NCBI RefSeq assembly: GCF_032854445.1
Contig: NC_088305.1
Location: 9,677,606 to 9,741,605 of the forward strand
Direction: 5' to 3'
DNA length: 64,000 bases
Origin: Liolophura sinensis
Taxonomy: Eukaryota > Mollusca > Polyplacophora > Chitonida > Chitonidae
Made by a program: the position numbers and the translations under genes. Below the pieces are notes generated by a model. It searched no databases. It saw nothing but the letters and a program-made list of their open reading frames with translations, and was not told where the DNA came from. This document shows positions 59,320 through 64,000 of the stretch, one piece after another (positions within the stretch are counted from its first letter, which is position 1; every line of letters starts with the position of its first letter).

Positions 59320-61075
59320 AGAGAACTGAACAATGCTAAGGACAATCTGGGCCCGTCATACAAATGAAAAGTCGCCGAACTCTTGGTGTGAAAGAGAATG
59401 GAGCGATTCTCGTGCAAAGGACAATCTGGGCAGTTCATACAGAGCTTCATGGTTTTCTTACCACACTGGCGGCTGCGTCGTTGTGGGAGACCAGAGATCA
59501 GGTGCCTTGAAATCTTACGTCTTCTTGTACTCTGGGTTCCACGGAGAGAAAACAACCAGGACTTGCAAAGATTCATCTCTTCGTGCTAGAATGAAAGTCA
59601 TTGCAACATCCCTGATAAAGCCAGGTTGGCCAAGCGCCATACGCGCAGAAGGAGTGTTTAGTCTGTACTACTGCCAGACATTGTGAATGGAAGATGATAG
59701 CTGTGCGACGAACAGTCACCACCACTATGCATTGATGCGAACTGAGGTCGGTAATAACCGGTGTTTTCATCCATACGGTCGGTCCCACCCATATACTGGT
59801 TGTACGCTAAGATCATCTGTGGTATGGGTATCTGGATTTCTCTGCTTTCTTTCCTCGACCACCTCTTCACAGCTCCAATGGGATTGACACCGAAAACAGT
59901 AGACGCCACTGTTACCACACTGTAGTCATTCCAGCGGCAGACAAGAACTCCCGAAGACGTATCAAGGTGATAGTCAACAGAACCGCACTCCTTCTTCTTC
60001 ATGACATTGACTGCTGTGATGGGGTATCTCTGTGTTCTGTTCTGGCGCAATACTCTAATTCCGTGCATTCCTTTTTTGTATTTATCTTTTCAAGTAAAGG
60101 AATGGAGGTGGACAGATTGTCAAAAAATACGGAATGGTTTGTCCGGCAAGTTACTCGAGTTCCATAACAGCAGCGCCACCCATTCCCAACTCTGGAAATG
60201 TTTTAGCTCTTGCAGCTCCTGATATGGAATGTACCGAATCAGGTATCCACTTGGTGAATTCAAGCACCAGACTTTGTATCCATACCGAATAGGTTCAGTA
60301 TGGATGAACTTTTTGGCTGGATTCCTTCCATATTCAGGGATCATCAACTCGTCTATACTGATACGCTCAACACAGGGTCAGAACTGAACAAACCTCTTAT
60401 TTAGCATGATGATGAAGGGACCAAGCTTGGGCATCTTGTCAAGTTTGGTATTATCCGTGAGGTGGAGCATTCTCAAGATCTCTTCAAACCTTTTGTATGG
60501 AAAAGGTCACGCAATGGCTTCGTTACGTACATCCTCGTCGTGATACCCAATACATGCGTCTCCTTAGTACTGGACAGTACCCGGAGATAAGCATAATAGT
60601 AATGCACAGTTTCAAATCAAATCTTGCTATTTTAAAATTTTGTTAGCCTTTTCCTTGTGCATTACTATTATGTTTTTGCCACAGTATACCCCATGACCTA
60701 ATGGTCGAAAAATCATTCAAAGATTTTTGCTGGAGACAGATTGACTTCTTTATTATCTGAGTCTGTCTTGTTAAGGGCGTTGTTTCAAATTCTGTTTCTC
60801 TCCGTACGCGTGTTGTCATTTCAGGAGCCTTTCTCTTCTTAGCGACAGTCACAACCTCATCATTAAAGCTCACTTTGGACTGTCACTTTGGTCAGAGGTA
60901 ATGTCGTCATCCTAGGCGATGCGAGAACCCACCATTAGTTACCTGATACATTTTTTACAGAAACTGGCATCCCATCGGCATCCTCCTCACCATGTCAACA
61001 GTGTCTTCATGTACATCCAGGGGGTTCAATGAAAACATCTGTGCCATCAAACTCTTCTTCACCCAACGACGGAAA
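59320..61075 (-). pseudogene. Degraded piggyBac-type transposase (PGBD-like, DDE_Tnp_1_7)
   Basis: Reading the minus strand from 61075 to 59320, blocks in different frames match the piggyBac transposase order. First comes an acidic N-terminus with DVFIEPP near 61040-61020, then a basic stretch near 60840. Next is RISIDEL then MIPEYGRNPAKKFI at 60365-60305, and GYKVWCLNSPSGYLI near 60275. FDNLSTSIPLLEK lies at 60124-60085, IPIPQMILAYNQYMGGTDRM at 59828-59769, then a WQ-YRLNTPSA block near 59670 and a C-terminal Cys-rich block (RQCGKKTMKLCMNC) near 59460. Members of this family cut and paste DNA at TTAA sites using three aspartates. Their codons here are at 60351-60353, 60119-60121 and 59778-59780. 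The frame is broken by a stop just upstream of SIDE, a one-base shift in an A-run near 60075, a shift after GYYR, and stops near 59670-59710, so no active protein is expected. Element ends and TTAA flanks were not identified. Family call sure; boundaries approximate. Confidence 0.9.
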
Positions 61076-63620
61076 ATTACAATGAAAACACCAAAAACAA
61101 ATTTGTCTGCATAATTACACACTTTCTAGTTATGCTTTACAAAAATACGCAATACAAAAACGATATACCCTCTCATGGTCAGCGTCCCAAAAAATGAGAC
61201 GCACATGTTACTTGTGATATCTAGTTGCATGTGATACGCAGTAATTTGTAGCTGAACCTTTCTCCTTTTTTTCTTTTAAACGTTGCTCCATGTGCTTTCC
61301 TGGTCGCCATTTTGGAGCAAGATAAAAGGAAAACAACTCTGTGCCCACTGTTGGTTGCAGATCGGCGCCTTCTGTTATCAAACAATATATCCCACCGCAG
61401 TTGTGTCCCATAATATTTTATATCATATAGAAATATGGACCGTCCCATAAATGGGACATTGTCCGTGAATGGATTACTTGTACTTGTTTAAATACTGTAT
61501 AAACAGTTTAAATGTTTAAAAATAATAAAAACCTACTTCCACTACCCCCTGTCCACAGAGATTGGGAGGGAGGGAGTGCTTTTTCCTGGTTATCCGGTGT
61601 CATGGGGTATAGTGTAGGCCTAAAGGCGCTTTGGCGCACACTTTTTGTTTTTCGTCACTCACAGAATCCATGATGCACTATGCTGTATGCACTTTTAAGA
61701 TGCCCGCATCAGAAACTTGATTAACTAACGCTCAAGTGAGCATGTCTTCATTGAATGGGTTAGGACATCCTCCAGATGGCGTCCCTAGGGATGGCCCAAA
61801 TAAGATAAGCTGTCGTTATCTGGTGTGGTTTATGCAGCCAGCTGCTGAGAATGACGAGAAGTTCATTAGCGCTAAAGTGCAGAAATGTCAGGATGCCTTT
61901 CTAAAAATAATGACAAAGCAGTGAAAAATTAATATCTTTAAGAATGGTCATTTATAAAACAAAAGAGGTATTTTATTTGATTATCGTCCTCAACACTTTT
62001 TTGACTAAAGGATTTCATCTGACGTTTGACTCTCCTATTCAATCCTCATGCAATATTTATGTCACCCCGTTCCCTACTGAGTCCCCGGTTTGCGTCCGTC
62101 TAATCGCTTACCTCGTCGCATATCGTTGACGACGTATAGTCCATTTTGCTCTCTCATACTTCTCTTTTACTTCTCATTTGTTTGAAGAACATTTTCCCTT
62201 TGAAAAAAGTTAAGAATATTTTCAGAAATATTACCGTTCATGCCCATCCATGAAAAGAAAAATTAATTCTCAAAATTATCCAACATACAAAATACATAAA
62301 TGATTAAAATATATATCAATACTTGTTTTACAAGATCACGGTCTTTCCCCTTAAGACCGTATATAATTTTACAACCTCATTTCTACCCCGACTAATCGAG
62401 TTATGTGTACATATTTTCTACACCACAAGTTTGCAGATGTTTGCATTATGTATGCATTTGTACTTAGACCTGATGATATATGGCACGGGCTAATTGCTTG
62501 CACTGTGATATACATTATATAGGTACTAAAGATACATAGCCAAAAAGCTATTTGCCATAGCATAACAACAAAGACATGCGTCGTTACCGCACTTATCTAT
62601 TAGGGTTACTTTGACAAAAAAGAGATAGAGAGAGGAAAAAGAAGTATGGAGAAAAGGTTGCTCTGTTCCTAAAAACGGAATGTAAAATCATCGAACGGAT
62701 CCTATAAATTGTTCACACTGTTTTAGCTAGGTTCACCTAGATTGCACGGAACGCCCTGCTTTCTGTTTTTGTTTGAAAACGTAATAACGCGGTGTTTGGA
62801 GTAATCGTAGACGTCTTCTAAATAACTGATAGTATTTTTTACCAAACTCTGCTTAAGTCAAGGTGTTAAAGGGCGCATAACTTGCTACGATTTTAGTAGC
62901 TTACAGTTCACCTGATACAAAGAGAAACAAGAACGCAGGAAAACAATAGTGTACGGTTAACCGATGTCATTTCCAGAAGGGGCAACATCAAATCAAGCGG
63001 TATGCTGTGTACAAAAGCTGTAGTAGCAGTTATTGTAGGCTTGTATAAATGTATCCTCTTGAGGTGCACATTTCCTAAACATTTGGGTCCAGCGGAAGGG
63101 ATTGTCTCTCCAGAGAAATCCGTCTTTCGTCAAATGGTATGCCCCGTTCTTCTGTTCATAACTTTGTTTCTTCCTGGCCCCAGGGATTACAACGCCCGGG
63201 GAGAATCTGGTGATAAACTGACCCGTAAAATTCTCACACAATAACACACGGGTAAACGAATCCTCTTAAAGTAAATTATTTTCTTATTCTGAATTGCCTC
63301 AGTGGAAGATCCCCAAAACTGAGCCGGGCCTGAGCGGATTAGAGATCCCAAACACCACGCGTTGCTTTCCCGTGAAGCTCAGCTGAGCATTGTTGGCCAA
63401 TTCGCAATTTTTCCCGTATTGCGTCAAATATTGGCTCCTCGTAAAGCTCTGTTTTACAAAAACCTTGAATTATGTTGATAATAATAATATTACAGGCAAT
63501 GAAAATGGACTACTTTGGTTGGTGTACTTGATTCATAAATATTTATCTACTAAAACGAAGTTAAAACGGCGTTTTCTCTATGTTACACGTGATCGTCTTG
63601 TACCAAAAGCGCACCTGCGG
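61076..63620. other. Flank of the piggyBac remnant, then nothing recognised
   Basis: A CGTCCCA-type motif occurs at 61183-61200 and as a small palindrome GTCCCATAAATGGGAC at 61442-61457, possibly belonging to the ends of the transposon. Beyond 61500 there are only short open frames (61736-61924 +, 63002-63244 +) without domains. Confidence 0.45.
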
Positions 63621-63676
63621 GCAAATGCTTTGTATGTTATGCCCTGATAATTACTTATCAGGGCATAGCATTTGCG
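63621..63676. repeat. Long two-part hairpin
   Basis: A perfect 13-base stem (TATGCCCTGATAA at 63638-63650 with TTATCAGGGCATA at 63655-63667) closes a TTAC loop. Outside it GCAAATGCT (63621-63629) pairs with the AGCATTTGC ending at 63675, leaving an 8-base bulge on the left arm. Confidence 0.7.
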
Positions 63677-64000
63677 AATGTATATGTATACACAAGAAAT
63701 CTCGAGACAAGCACCAAAAGACGTCAAGAATTAACCAAGACGGATAAAAAACGAGTTTGAATAAGACAGTCAAACAGTAATGAAGCAATAAATGGAAGAG
63801 CCAAATCAGTCAACTTAAGTGTAGTCAGTCATTCATTCATGCAGCAAGCAAATAATGAATCCGTCAATACACAGCAAACATTTATTCAATTAAAAACTAC
63901 ATATCAAGAAAAAGTCAAATGAAGTGTATAATCAATTAGAACAGGTGTCTGACTCAATGGAAGGTGCAGCTATAAGGCCGCTTGAATATGTAGGACGTTG

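Overview
The window looks like eukaryotic, repeat-rich and almost gene-free DNA from an invertebrate animal. It is AT-rich, has no operons, and is littered with short interspersed elements and microsatellites. The dominant SINE has a tRNA-like head, a body with TACGACGGCGGCCAGCAT and a tail with TTTACGCCGTACT. This type resembles repeats known from marine molluscs and other lophotrochozoans, so a mollusc is my best guess, inferred from repeat style only. No complete protein-coding host gene can be demonstrated.

The one protein family I recognise with confidence is a piggyBac-type transposase on the minus strand at about 59.3-61.1 kb. It is broken by frameshifts and stops, but the codons of all three expected catalytic aspartates survive. 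Close by are a 176-bp MITE-like element with TTA flanks (58816-58997) and a nested palindrome (58528-58579). The 58.5-61.5 kb end is therefore a small cluster of DNA-transposon remains.

Four interspersed families account for much of the rest. Family A (tRNA-like SINE, AAAT tail) has about 15 copies or fragments. Family B (tRNA-like SINE, TCAC/GAGT tail, with a diverged subfamily) has six. Family C (GAAT tail) has two fragments. Families A, B and C seem to share a 45-bp 3' tail block. Family D is an unnamed element of about 290 bp with nine copies. One D copy carries an internal four-unit 79-bp tandem array, and another is interrupted by a 5'-truncated family B copy with a perfect 12-bp target-site duplication.

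Other structure includes (GT)n at 15.4 kb, (TA)n at 30.0 kb, a 17-copy 27-bp minisatellite at 52.5-53.0 kb, degenerate tandem arrays at 24.2-24.8, 34.0-34.3 and 35.8-36.1 kb, and several segmental tandem duplications. Unique, GC-richer blocks at 10.2-10.9, 14.8-15.3, 22.8-23.1 and 24.8-25.1 kb are the best candidates for promoters or conserved regulatory DNA. The 14.8-15.3 kb block ends in a strong splice donor and could be a 5' exon.

Three short open stretches are offered as weak exon or small-gene candidates: 34942-35151 (-), 12158-12346 (+) and 25577-25828 (-). The picture fits an intergenic or intronic region dominated by repeats. No assembled new biological system is visible. The most novel items are family D, with its satellite-like expansion, and the tail block shared by three SINE families.
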